Positions 13,664 to 19,566 of a DNA stretch of 21,270 nt are shown piece after piece. Location of the stretch: assembly GCA_030837395.1 (NCBI GenBank), contig JAUPKO010000057.1:1-21270 (forward strand), written 5' to 3'. The stretch's first letter is position 1. The number at the start of each line of letters is the position of its first letter. Under the pieces are notes generated by a model that was not told the origin of the DNA, did not search any database, and worked only from the letters and a program-made list of their open reading frames with translations. The stretch comes from Actinomycetota bacterium (GTDB lineage Bacteria > Actinomycetota > Actinomycetes > S36-B12 > UBA10799). A program made the translations under genes and the position numbers.

Positions 13664-14941
13664 TCAACCCAACAGCAGCGTGCCCACGGCGTGGATCACG
13701 ATACCCGCCAGAGCCCCCACAACGGTGCCGTTGATGCGGATGTACTGAAGGTCCCGGCCCACCTGGAGTTCGATGCGCTCCGAGGCTTCGGTGGCATCCC
13801 ACCGCGCGACCGTCTCGGAGATCAGCACCACGGCCTCCTGCCCGTAGCGCTCGGACAAGTAGGCCGCTGCACCCTCGATGCGCTCGTTGACGGTGGCGCG
13901 GAACTCGGCATCGCCGACCAGCCGATCGGCGGTCGAGGCGACCCAGTCCTCGGCCCGTCGCCGAAGTTCGCCCTCCGGGTCCGCCAGGCTCTCCAGCAGG
14001 ATGCGCCGGGTAGTCGGCCAGATCGACGCCACGGCCTCATGAGTCTCCGGGCTGGCCAGCACCCGCTGCTTGAACAGCTCCACGCGAGAGATGAGTTCGG
14101 GGTCCTCTCGCAGGCGGATCGCCGTCTCGGCCAGCCAGTTGTCCACCGCCTGACGGATTCCGCAGGTGGGGTCCGCCACCGCTTCGTTCAGCCATGTGTG
14201 GAGCTCCTGGTAGGCACGCCGGCCGACGGCCTCATGTGCGGCGCGGGCCAGGAAGAAGCCTTGGGCGGGGCCGCGCTCGGCAACCAACTCGACGATCTGT
14301 TGCTCGTGCTCCACCACCCAATCGCGAGCCACTCGGAACAAGGCGTCAACGGCGGGCTCATGGTTGCGATCGGCGACCACCGCACCTAGCAGCCGACCGG
14401 CGGGTGGACCCCAGGCATAGACGGCAGCCTGCTCGAACAGCAGGTTCCGCACGATGAGTTGGGCTTCGGCGTCGTTGATTGAGCGAATCCCGGTGGCGGC
14501 CAGAGTGGCCCCCTCAGCCACCACCCGACGCCGGGTCGCCGGCTGCTGCAGATACGTACCCAGCCGGCCAGCCGGGTCGGCGGCGGCGACCCGCGCCCGC
14601 ACGACCTGCGGATTGAGGAAGTTCACCCGCACGAAGTCGGCCAGACTGGCTCCGAGTTGGTCCTTCTTGGCCGGAATGAGGGCCGTGTGTGGGATGGGAA
14701 TCCCCATCGGATGCCGGAACAGTGCGGTGACGGCGAACCAGTCCGCCAGGCCGCCGACCATGCCGGCCTCCGCCGCTGCCCGCACGTAGCCCCAGATCCA
14801 CGACGAGTCCGGCTGCTTCTCGAAGTACCAACCGATGACGAAGATCACGCCGGCAACTATGAGCAGGCCGAGCGGCCACGCCTTCATCCGCCGAAGCGAC
14901 CTACGCCGGTCGTCGTCGGTGATGGTTGCCGTCATCGCCAC
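13664..14941 (-). CDS. DUF445 family membrane protein
   Basis: A 425-residue DUF445 protein (relative of B. subtilis YheB and E. coli YjiN); function not established. It has an N-terminal membrane helix (residues ~23-41, PLGLLIVAGVIFVIGWYF) and the strongly conserved motif that follows: AAAEAGMVGGLADWFAVTALFRHPMGIPIPHTALIPAKKDQLGASLADFV (about 55-104), the hallmark of the family. Then comes a long, charged helical domain and a final membrane helix with NGTVVGALAGIVIHAVG at the very C-terminus. Both ends are thus membrane-inserted with a large soluble middle. GTG 14941 sits 6 nt after TACGGT on the minus strand; ATG two codons later would be the alternative. Likely its own transcription unit, with the 52-residue ORF downstream. 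Confidence 0.92.
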   Translation of the reverse strand: MAMTATITDDDRRRSLRRMKAWPLGLLIVAGVIFVIGWYFEKQPDSSWIWGYVRAAAEAGMVGGLADWFAVTALFRHPMGIPIPHTALIPAKKDQLGASLADFVRVNFLNPQVVRARVAAADPAGRLGTYLQQPATRRRVVAEGATLAATGIRSINDAEAQLIVRNLLFEQAAVYAWGPPAGRLLGAVVADRNHEPAVDALFRVARDWVVEHEQQIVELVAERGPAQGFFLARAAHEAVGRRAYQELHTWLNEAVADPTCGIRQAVDNWLAETAIRLREDPELISRVELFKQRVLASPETHEAVASIWPTTRRILLESLADPEGELRRRAEDWVASTADRLVGDAEFRATVNERIEGAAAYLSERYGQEAVVLISETVARWDATEASERIELQVGRDLQYIRINGTVVGALAGIVIHAVGTLLLG

Positions 14942-14947
14942 CTGCGC

Positions 14948-14953
14948 ACCGTA
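14948..14953 (-). promoter_or_regulatory. -10 hexamer TACGGT, leaderless-type promoter of the DUF445 gene
   Basis: On the minus strand TACGGT is followed by 6 nt (GCGCAG) and the GTG at 14941. The same hexamer with the same spacing precedes the HisA-like gene at 15375. Confidence 0.5.
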
Positions 14954-14995
14954 CCCCGTGGGGCGGCGCGTGCCGGTTCGAGCCTGGTGCTGCGC

Positions 14996-15292
14996 TCAGC
15001 CCCCGGTGTCTATGGGCACGGCGCTGTCAGTCACCTCGGACACGGTGCCGTCGAGGCCGGTGATGGCCTTACGGGCGGCCGCGACCGCCGCGTCGCGGGT
15101 CTTGAAGGGGCCCGGGTGGTACTCGTAGCCCTCCGGGTCGCCGGAGGCTGACCAGCCGAATCCTGCCGATACTCGCTTGCGCCCGCCAAACAGACGGGTG
15201 ATGGACTTGCGGACCTCGAACACCTGCACATGCCAATGAACTGAGCCCGCCGCCCCGGGTGCCGACTCGGGCACCTCGGATTCAATAGACAT
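14996..15292 (-). CDS. 98-residue hypothetical protein
   Basis: A small soluble protein, ATG 15292 to TGA at 14996. After an acidic N-terminal tail (SIESEVPESAPGAAG) it has a strand with alternating His/Trp (SVHWHVQVFEV), a basic stretch (RKSITRLFGGRKRVSAG), FGWSASGDPEGYEYHPGPF and a C-terminal helix FKTRDAAVAAARKAI. The strand plus 'xFxTRxxAxxAA' helix layout is reminiscent of small DUF2188/DUF1508-type folds, but I cannot assign it firmly. The ATG is fixed by a TACACT box 6 nt upstream; the longer frame to 15364 crosses that promoter. It is divergent from the HisA-like gene and ends 43 bp from the DUF445 hexamer. Confidence 0.75.
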   Translation of the reverse strand: MSIESEVPESAPGAAGSVHWHVQVFEVRKSITRLFGGRKRVSAGFGWSASGDPEGYEYHPGPFKTRDAAVAAARKAITGLDGTVSEVTDSAVPIDTGG

Positions 15293-15298
15293 ATTTCG

Positions 15299-15304
15299 AG
15301 TGTA
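15299..15304 (-). promoter_or_regulatory. -10 hexamer TACACT, leaderless-type promoter of the 98-residue ORF
   Basis: On the minus strand TACACT is followed by 6 nt (CGAAAT) and ATG 15292, with no SD. Confidence 0.55.
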
Positions 15305-15374
15305 GTCGCCCGCCGGCGCTCGGCGGACCCGCATCGAAATCGGTCGGCACCCCGGCGGGTGCACGATGGTGCAT

Positions 15375-15380
15375 TACGGT
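15375..15380 (+). promoter_or_regulatory. -10 hexamer TACGGT, leaderless-type promoter of the HisA-like gene
   Basis: TACGGT is followed by 6 nt (GCTGAT) and ATG 15387. The upstream in-frame ATG at 15366 would lie before the expected transcription start and is rejected for that reason. Confidence 0.55.
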
Positions 15381-15386
15381 GCTGAT

Positions 15387-16178
15387 ATGGAACCAGTGCT
15401 CACACTCCTCGCCGCGGTCGAGGTAGCCGGCGGCGTCACGGCAATTCGAGACCGCGAGCGGGTGCGGACGGATAGGGAGTTCGGTGAGCCGGTCGCCGAC
15501 GCCCGGGCGTGGATCGAGCAAGGCGCGACCTGGCTGCACCTGGCCGATCTGGACGCTGCCGCCGGCAAGGGCAGCAACCAGGAGGTCCTCCAGCAGGTCG
15601 CCAGTGCGGTGGGCCGGCGCGCGAAAGTGCAGGTGGCAGGCGGGTTCCGCGATGCGGCGTCGGTTGCGGCGGCCTTCCGGGCCGGGTTCGACCGAGTGGT
15701 CGTCGACACCGCGGCGTTGCTGCCCGGAGACTGGCTTGCGGCGGCCTTTGCGGCCCATCCGCACCGTGTCGTGGCCTCGATCGAGGCACACAACGGTCGG
15801 CTGTGGGCACCAGGATCGGCCAGCGACGGCGCGGAACTCGAGTCAGTGTTGACGGCCCTGGTGGCCGCAGGCTGCCCGGGCTACCTGGTCACCTCGGTCG
15901 ACCGCGAGGGAACTCGCAAAGGCCCCGACCTCGGCCTCGTCCGCCAGGTGTGTGCCACCACCGGGGCGCCGGTCGGTGTCGCGGGCGGCATCGCCAAACT
16001 CGAGCACCTGCATGAACTCGTCGAACTCGCCCCGGACGGGGTGGTCGCGGCGGTCCTCGACGCTGCGCTGTACCGCGACTACTTCAGCGTTGCCGAGGCG
16101 ATCGCCGCAGTCGAACCGCGGTTCGACCCCTACCGCTGGGGTCCGGCCCAACCGTGGGGCATGACGCAGGGGCTGTGA
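15387..16178 (+). CDS. HisA/PriA-like (beta/alpha)8-barrel protein with altered active site
   Basis: A 263-residue protein clearly homologous to the ProFAR isomerases HisA and PriA of histidine (and, for PriA, tryptophan) biosynthesis. Shared segments include GATWLHLADLDAAAGKGSNQ (residues ~46-65), the two phosphate-binding loops VQVAGGFRD (~81-89) and GVAGGIAKLEHL (~197-208), and LVTSVDREGTRKGPDL (~167-182). By my alignment from memory of actinobacterial PriA, the three functional Asp residues (Asp11, Asp130 and Asp175 in M. tuberculosis PriA) correspond to Glu12, Glu133 and Glu174 here. The VTD preceding the third is VTS. The C-terminus has an extra ~20-residue tail. No histidine genes are nearby. 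It could be a HisA paralogue with a new substrate, or a weak isomerase. I do not give the symbol hisA for that reason. Confidence 0.82.
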   Translation: MEPVLTLLAAVEVAGGVTAIRDRERVRTDREFGEPVADARAWIEQGATWLHLADLDAAAGKGSNQEVLQQVASAVGRRAKVQVAGGFRDAASVAAAFRAGFDRVVVDTAALLPGDWLAAAFAAHPHRVVASIEAHNGRLWAPGSASDGAELESVLTALVAAGCPGYLVTSVDREGTRKGPDLGLVRQVCATTGAPVGVAGGIAKLEHLHELVELAPDGVVAAVLDAALYRDYFSVAEAIAAVEPRFDPYRWGPAQPWGMTQGL

Positions 16179-16202
16179 ACGGCGCTCCGCGACGTACGCC
16201 GT
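16179..16202 (+). other. inverted repeat after the HisA-like gene
   Basis: ACGGCG (16179-16184) and CGCCGT (16197-16202) are perfect 6-bp inverted repeats with a 12-nt loop, starting directly after the stop codon of the HisA-like gene and ending 11 bp before the -10 hexamer of the next gene. It could be a weak terminator or an operator; there is no T tract. Confidence 0.3.
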
Positions 16203-16212
16203 CCGTCGGCGC

Positions 16213-16218
16213 TAGCCT
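16213..16218 (+). promoter_or_regulatory. -10 hexamer TAGCCT, leaderless-type promoter of the AI-2E family gene
   Basis: TAGCCT is followed by 6 nt (GCCAAG) and the GTG at 16225, the spacing seen at the other leaderless-type starts. Confidence 0.5.
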
Positions 16219-16224
16219 GCCAAG

Positions 16225-17355
16225 GTGAGCGAACCGACTGAAGTTCCCAGGTCCATCAAGGCCGACGGCGCGCCGCCATGGCTCATGCACGTCATCACGA
16301 GGTCGATGTGGCGGGCGGTGGGCATTGGTCTGGTGGTGGCGGCCGGCCTGTGGGCGCTCAACCAGGCCAAGGATCTTGTGGTCATCGTTGTGGTGGCGAC
16401 CTTCCTGGCCTTGGCGATCGTGCCCGCGGTGGACGGGCTGGTGCGCAGGTGGGGCTGGTCGCGCGGGACTGCGGTTATCGCGGTGATGTTGGGGGTCTTC
16501 CTCACCATCGTGCTGCTGATCGGCTTCCTTGTGCCGGCCATGGTGGACGTGGCCGGCAAGCTCGGCCAAGAAGTCCCCTCGTGGCTCGACGACGCGCGAA
16601 AGTCGGGGCTGGATCTGCCGCTGCTCAAGGAGAGCGACGCCCAACTCCTGGCCGATGCCGAGAATTGGCTCAAGAAGAACGGCGGCACCCACGTGCTGAG
16701 CCTGGCTGGCAGCGGCGTCGGCATGTTCGCCAAACTCTTCCTGACGTTCATCTTCACTGTCATCATCGCCACCGGTGAGCCGGCCATTCTTAGCGCTGTC
16801 CTGCGCCGACTCGACCCGGCCAACCAGCACCGCCTGGTGGAGGCGTGGGACACCGCGGTGTCCCAGACAGGCGGCTACTTCTACTCCCGTCTGCTGTTGA
16901 TGATCTTCACCAGCGCGGGTTATGTGATCGTGATGATCCTCGTGGGCATGCCCGTGCTGTTCGCGATCCCGCTGGCAGTGTTCGGAGCGTTCTTCGTGGA
17001 GTTCATCCCGCTGGTCGGCGGTTACATCGGTATCGCGATCCCGGTGGTGTTCGTGCTGGTCGAGAAGGGCTGGGTGCGGGCTGTGATCCTGCTCGCGTGG
17101 GCGATCATCTACCAGCAGATCCACGACTACCTGCTCAGCCCGCGGATCAGTGCCAAGACGATGACCCTCAACCCGGGGGTGGCGCTTGGCTCGGCCCTGC
17201 TCGGTGGTGCCATCGCCGGACCCATCGGGGCGCTGTTCGCCATGCCGATGGCGGGCATGGTGACTGCCTTCCTGGGCAAGTACCTGCCTTCGAGGCCCAT
17301 CGTGGTGGATTCCCGGGCGCTGGCCGAACCAACGAAACGTGGCAAACGCCGCTGA
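16225..17355 (+). CDS. AI-2E family transporter (PerM/YdiK-type membrane protein)
   Basis: A 376-residue polytopic membrane protein of the AI-2E transporter family (PF01594). Members have been linked to export of autoinducer-2 or to Na+/H+ exchange, but most are untested. After a ~25-residue cytoplasmic start it shows the family layout: two helices (AVGIGLVVAAGLWALNQ, LVVIVVVATFLALAIVPAVDGLVRR), a third (TAVIAVMLGVFLTIVLLIGFLVPAMV), and an extracytoplasmic helical domain (about 110-160). Further helices include FAKLFLTFIFTVIIATGE, LLLMIFTSAGYVIVMILVGMP and the signature VFGAFFVEFIPLVGGYIGIAIPVVFVLVEKG. The C-terminal part contains QIHDYLLSPRISAKTMTLNP, also typical. It starts at GTG 16225 as indicated by the -10 spacing. 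Likely a single-gene unit; 46 bp separate it from the HisA-like stop. Confidence 0.93.
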   Translation: MSEPTEVPRSIKADGAPPWLMHVITRSMWRAVGIGLVVAAGLWALNQAKDLVVIVVVATFLALAIVPAVDGLVRRWGWSRGTAVIAVMLGVFLTIVLLIGFLVPAMVDVAGKLGQEVPSWLDDARKSGLDLPLLKESDAQLLADAENWLKKNGGTHVLSLAGSGVGMFAKLFLTFIFTVIIATGEPAILSAVLRRLDPANQHRLVEAWDTAVSQTGGYFYSRLLLMIFTSAGYVIVMILVGMPVLFAIPLAVFGAFFVEFIPLVGGYIGIAIPVVFVLVEKGWVRAVILLAWAIIYQQIHDYLLSPRISAKTMTLNPGVALGSALLGGAIAGPIGALFAMPMAGMVTAFLGKYLPSRPIVVDSRALAEPTKRGKRR

Positions 17356-17388
17356 CGATCCGCGATCGAACACCGGCTGCGGTGGCAT

Positions 17389-17424
17389 CGGCGGCGCCGC
17401 CGGGCCAAGGTGGGGTAGTCCACC
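17389..17424. other. inverted repeats in the gad upstream region
   Basis: A perfect 14-bp palindrome, CGGCGGCGCCGCCG, lies at 17389-17402. It is followed by GGTGG (17409-17413) and CCACC (17420-17424) flanking a 6-nt loop. They occupy the 93-bp gap before the glutamate decarboxylase gene and could terminate the upstream transcript or act as an operator. No TANNNT hexamer at leaderless distance is present for this gene. Confidence 0.35.
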
Positions 17425-17448
17425 CGACTCGTGACTGCGGAGGCCGCA

Positions 17449-18840
17449 ATGACCCACATCCACCTACCCGATGACACGCCGGCCACCCAGGTCGCGGTCA
17501 ACCCCGGGGTTGCCATCGACGAGTGGCTCACGGTGCCGGTCGATCGCATCCCCGAGCACGGTATCCCCGGCGCAGCGGCCTACCAGATCGTGCACGACGA
17601 GGCCATGCTCGACGGCAACGCCAGGTTGAACCTGGCCACCTTCGTCACCACGTGGATGGACGACCATGCCGACCGGCTCTACGCGCAGGCCTATGACAAG
17701 AACATGATCGACAAGGACGAGTACCCGGCGACGGCTGCCATCGAGGCCCGCTGCACCCGCATGATGGCGCGGCTGTGGAACGCCCCCGGCGACACCGTCG
17801 GTGTGTCGACCATCGGCTCCAGCGAGGCGTGCATGATGGGTGGCTTGGCCTTCCTCAAGCGCTGGAAGGCGGCGCGCAAAGCGGCCGGCAAATCCACCGA
17901 CTCGCCGAACTTCGTCATGAGCTCGTCGGTGCAGGTGGTGTGGGAGCGCTTCTGCCGCTACTGGGACATCGAACTGCGGGCCGCCGACATCACGTTGGCG
18001 CAGCCGGTGCTGACGCCGGAGTCGATGCTGGCGCTGGTGGATGAGAACACCATCGGAGTGGTGGGGATTCTGGGCGTCACCTACACCGGTGGCTACGAGC
18101 CGATCGCAGACTTGGCGGCGGCGTTGGACGACCTGCAGGAGCGCACGGGACTGGACGTTCCGCTGCACGTGGACGGGGCCTCCGGCGGCATGATCGCGCC
18201 GTTCCTGCAGCCGGAGCTGGTGTGGGACTTCCGGCTGACCCGGGTCCATTCGATCAATACGTCCGGCCACAAGTACGGGCTGATCTACCCCGGTTTGGGC
18301 TGGGTGGTGTGGCGCGCCAAGGAGTATCTGCCGGACGAGATGATCTTCAACGTCAGCTACCTCGGCAGCGAGATGCCGACTCTGGGGCTCAATTTCTCCC
18401 GGCCCGCCGCCCAGGTGCTGCTGCAGTACTACGCGTTCATCCGACTCGGCTGGCACGGCTACCGGACCGTTCAGGGTGTGTGTCAGCGAGTGGCGAGGCA
18501 CCTGAGCAGTGCCATCGGCGCCATGGCTGAGTTCGAGTTGCTCAGCGACGGCTCGGACACGCCCGTGTTCGCCTGGCGGTTGGCCGACGACTTCGACCGT
18601 GGCTGGACGCTGCCGATGCTGTCGGACCGCCTGCGCTACTACGGCTGGCAGGTGCCCGCCTACCCCATGCCGGCGGCGATCGCCGACGTCGAGGTCATGC
18701 GCATCGTGGTGCGCAACGGCCTGGGCCTGGACTTGGCTGACAAGCTGATTGCGGATCTGCGGGCCTCGGTGGCCGACCTTGATGAGGTCGATGCGACGCC
18801 GAGCACCACCCCCGCGCCGCGGCGGGCCTATCACCACTGA
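17449..18840 (+). CDS. gad: glutamate decarboxylase (PLP-dependent)
   Basis: A 463-residue cytoplasmic enzyme that converts L-glutamate and a proton to GABA and CO2, close in length to E. coli GadB (466). The PLP lysine is Lys275 in SINTSGHKYGLIYPG, next to E. coli numbering Lys276. Also visible are the substrate-domain NLATFVTTWMDDHADRL, the cofactor-binding GSSEACMMGGLAFLKRW, the PLP-ring Asp in LHVDGASGGMIAPF, and the C-terminal GWQVPAYPMP. The N-terminal IDEWLTVP... and a C-terminus rich in Ala/Pro/Arg ending in YHH vary in the family. ATG 17449 is preferred to GTG 17431 because of a strong SD (GCGGAGG at 17437-17443, 5-nt spacing). No glutamate/GABA antiporter gene is adjacent, so a role in GABA metabolism is as likely as acid resistance. 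Confidence 0.95.
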   Translation: MTHIHLPDDTPATQVAVNPGVAIDEWLTVPVDRIPEHGIPGAAAYQIVHDEAMLDGNARLNLATFVTTWMDDHADRLYAQAYDKNMIDKDEYPATAAIEARCTRMMARLWNAPGDTVGVSTIGSSEACMMGGLAFLKRWKAARKAAGKSTDSPNFVMSSSVQVVWERFCRYWDIELRAADITLAQPVLTPESMLALVDENTIGVVGILGVTYTGGYEPIADLAAALDDLQERTGLDVPLHVDGASGGMIAPFLQPELVWDFRLTRVHSINTSGHKYGLIYPGLGWVVWRAKEYLPDEMIFNVSYLGSEMPTLGLNFSRPAAQVLLQYYAFIRLGWHGYRTVQGVCQRVARHLSSAIGAMAEFELLSDGSDTPVFAWRLADDFDRGWTLPMLSDRLRYYGWQVPAYPMPAAIADVEVMRIVVRNGLGLDLADKLIADLRASVADLDEVDATPSTTPAPRRAYHH

Positions 18841-18889
18841 CGGCCCACCCGGCGGGCTCGCACCCGTGCCAACCGACCCAGGTCCGGCG

Positions 18890-18895
18890 TAGATT
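18890..18895 (+). promoter_or_regulatory. candidate -10 hexamer TAGATT of the VOC gene
   Basis: TAGATT lies 30 nt before ATG 18926, which would give a leader of roughly 24 nt that contains the SD GAGGAGG (18915-18921). This is a leadered arrangement, in contrast to the leaderless starts elsewhere. Confidence 0.35.
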
Positions 18896-18925
18896 CACCT
18901 CACCCGCCACCAACGAGGAGGACCT

Positions 18926-19321
18926 ATGTCGCGTGTCGTGCACTTCGAGATCCAGGCCGACGACGTGGAACGCGCCAAGGCGTTCTATGCCGCTGCCTTC
19001 GGCTGGGAGTACGAGGACTATGGGGCCTTCACCGGCTCGACGTACTGGGGGATCACCACAGGTCCGGAGGACCAGATGGGCATCAACGGCGGGCTGCTGG
19101 AGCGTCCCGTCGGCGCGCCCGGACCCGAACAGGGCACCAACGCCTTTGTGTGCACCATCGGGGTGGCCGACTTCGATGCGACCGAGCGACGCATCCTGGA
19201 GGCGGGCGGTCAGGTGGCATTGCCGAAGATGGCGCTGACCGGGATGGCATGGCAGGGCTACTTCATCGACACCGAGGGCAACACTTTCGGCGTGCACCAA
19301 CCGGACCCGGAGGCGCGCTGA
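18926..19321 (+). CDS. VOC-fold (glyoxalase/bleomycin-resistance-like) protein
   Basis: A 131-residue single-module VOC protein. It begins with the usual MSRVVHFEIQADDVERAKAFYAAAFGWEY (first strand with His, helix, FGW), followed by YWGITTGPEDQMGINGGLLERP, the second beta-alpha unit FVCTIGVADFDATERRILEAGGQVALPKMAL, and the C-terminal AWQGYFIDTEGNTFGVHQPDP. Candidate metal ligands are His6 and Glu in the terminal DTEGN segment, but one of the four classical ligands is hard to place, as in many uncharacterised members. Such proteins range from lyases to dioxygenases to binding proteins, so no activity is claimed. The start is secure: SD GAGGAGG ends 4 nt before the ATG. It lies 85 bp after gad and just upstream of the metY riboswitch promoter. 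Confidence 0.9.
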   Translation: MSRVVHFEIQADDVERAKAFYAAAFGWEYEDYGAFTGSTYWGITTGPEDQMGINGGLLERPVGAPGPEQGTNAFVCTIGVADFDATERRILEAGGQVALPKMALTGMAWQGYFIDTEGNTFGVHQPDPEAR

Positions 19322-19331
19322 GCCCGGCGCG

Positions 19332-19360
19332 TTGCCCCACCCCGGCACCTCTGCTACCGT
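19332..19360 (+). promoter_or_regulatory. promoter of the SAM riboswitch-metY-metX unit
   Basis: TTGCCC (19332-19337) and TACCGT (19355-19360) are separated by 17 bp, a standard sigma70/HrdB/SigA-type layout. A start 6-7 nt later (about 19367) falls two bases before the first strand of the riboswitch P1 helix, exactly where it should be. Confidence 0.65.
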
Positions 19361-19368
19361 TCTGCCCA

Positions 19369-19446
19369 GGTCAAGAGAACCAGCGCCAAGCCTTAGCTTG
19401 CTGGTCTGCAACCCTCCTCCGCGGTGGGGTGCAACTAAGGATGACC
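19369..19446 (+). ncRNA. SAM-IV-type riboswitch aptamer upstream of metY
   Basis: The RNA leader matches the SAM-IV aptamer (a SAM-I-like core found in actinobacteria) as I remember its consensus, including the conserved runs CCAGCGCCAAGCC, GCAACCCTCCTCCGCGG and GGGGTGC. Helices can be drawn directly. P1: GGTCA (19369-19373) with TGACC (19442-19446). P2: CCAGC (19380-19384) with GCTGG (19400-19404). Inner stem: CAAGC (19387-19391) with GCTTG (19396-19400), sharing one base. The loop-to-3' pseudoknot is CCTTAG (19391-19396) with CTAAGG (19435-19440), six perfect pairs. In the usual consensus this pseudoknot is G-C only, so the change on both sides is compensatory. Binding of S-adenosylmethionine should lower expression of metY and metX. 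Confidence 0.9.
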
Positions 19447-19492
19447 AGGCCGGCCACAAACGTGAACCGGCAAGCGCGGGTCACGGAACCTT

Positions 19493-19560
19493 CCGGGCCC
19501 ACTGGGCTGCGCCCGGCGAGGTCACACCTCCTCGCGGTGCTCCCAGGACCTTACGAGGAG
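19493..19560 (+). promoter_or_regulatory. candidate translational expression platform sequestering the metY RBS
   Basis: CTCCTCG (19528-19534) is a perfect 7-bp complement of CGAGGAG (19554-19560), which contains the metY Shine-Dalgarno; pairing would hide it. Competing with this, GCGAGG (19516-19521) can pair with CCTCGC (19530-19535), freeing the SD. A further stem, CCGGGC (19493-19498) with GCCCGG (19511-19516), borders the competing hairpin. No intrinsic terminator with a T run is present, which favours translational control. The two-state model is inference from base pairing only. Confidence 0.5.
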
Positions 19561-19566
19561 AGACAC

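Noticed and set aside
12348..13802. 484-codon minus-strand frame across the deacetylase, the 52-residue ORF and the end of DUF445
   Set aside because: It overlaps three supported genes, is Arg/Gly/His-rich and lacks any family signal; an antisense shadow.
16084..17463. 459-codon minus-strand frame antisense to the AI-2E transporter gene
   Set aside because: Low-complexity His/Asp/Gln/Glu-rich shadow of a membrane protein gene; no start signal or motif.
17464..18837. 457-codon minus-strand frame antisense to glutamate decarboxylase
   Set aside because: The plus-strand enzyme has complete motifs and the PLP lysine; the antisense frame has none.
1..18840. A joint acid-resistance system formed by the APC permease and glutamate decarboxylase
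   Set aside because: The two genes are more than 16 kb apart with unrelated genes between, and the permease has CAT/YfnA-type rather than GadC-type features.
18841..18870. Possible terminator after gad (GCCC...GGGC)
   Set aside because: Only a 4-bp stem with no T tract; too weak to call.
19150..19566. In-frame upstream extension of metY through the riboswitch into the VOC gene
   Set aside because: The extension would read through the riboswitch and its promoter. The homology and the SD place the start at 19567. Absence of stop codons there is due to base composition.
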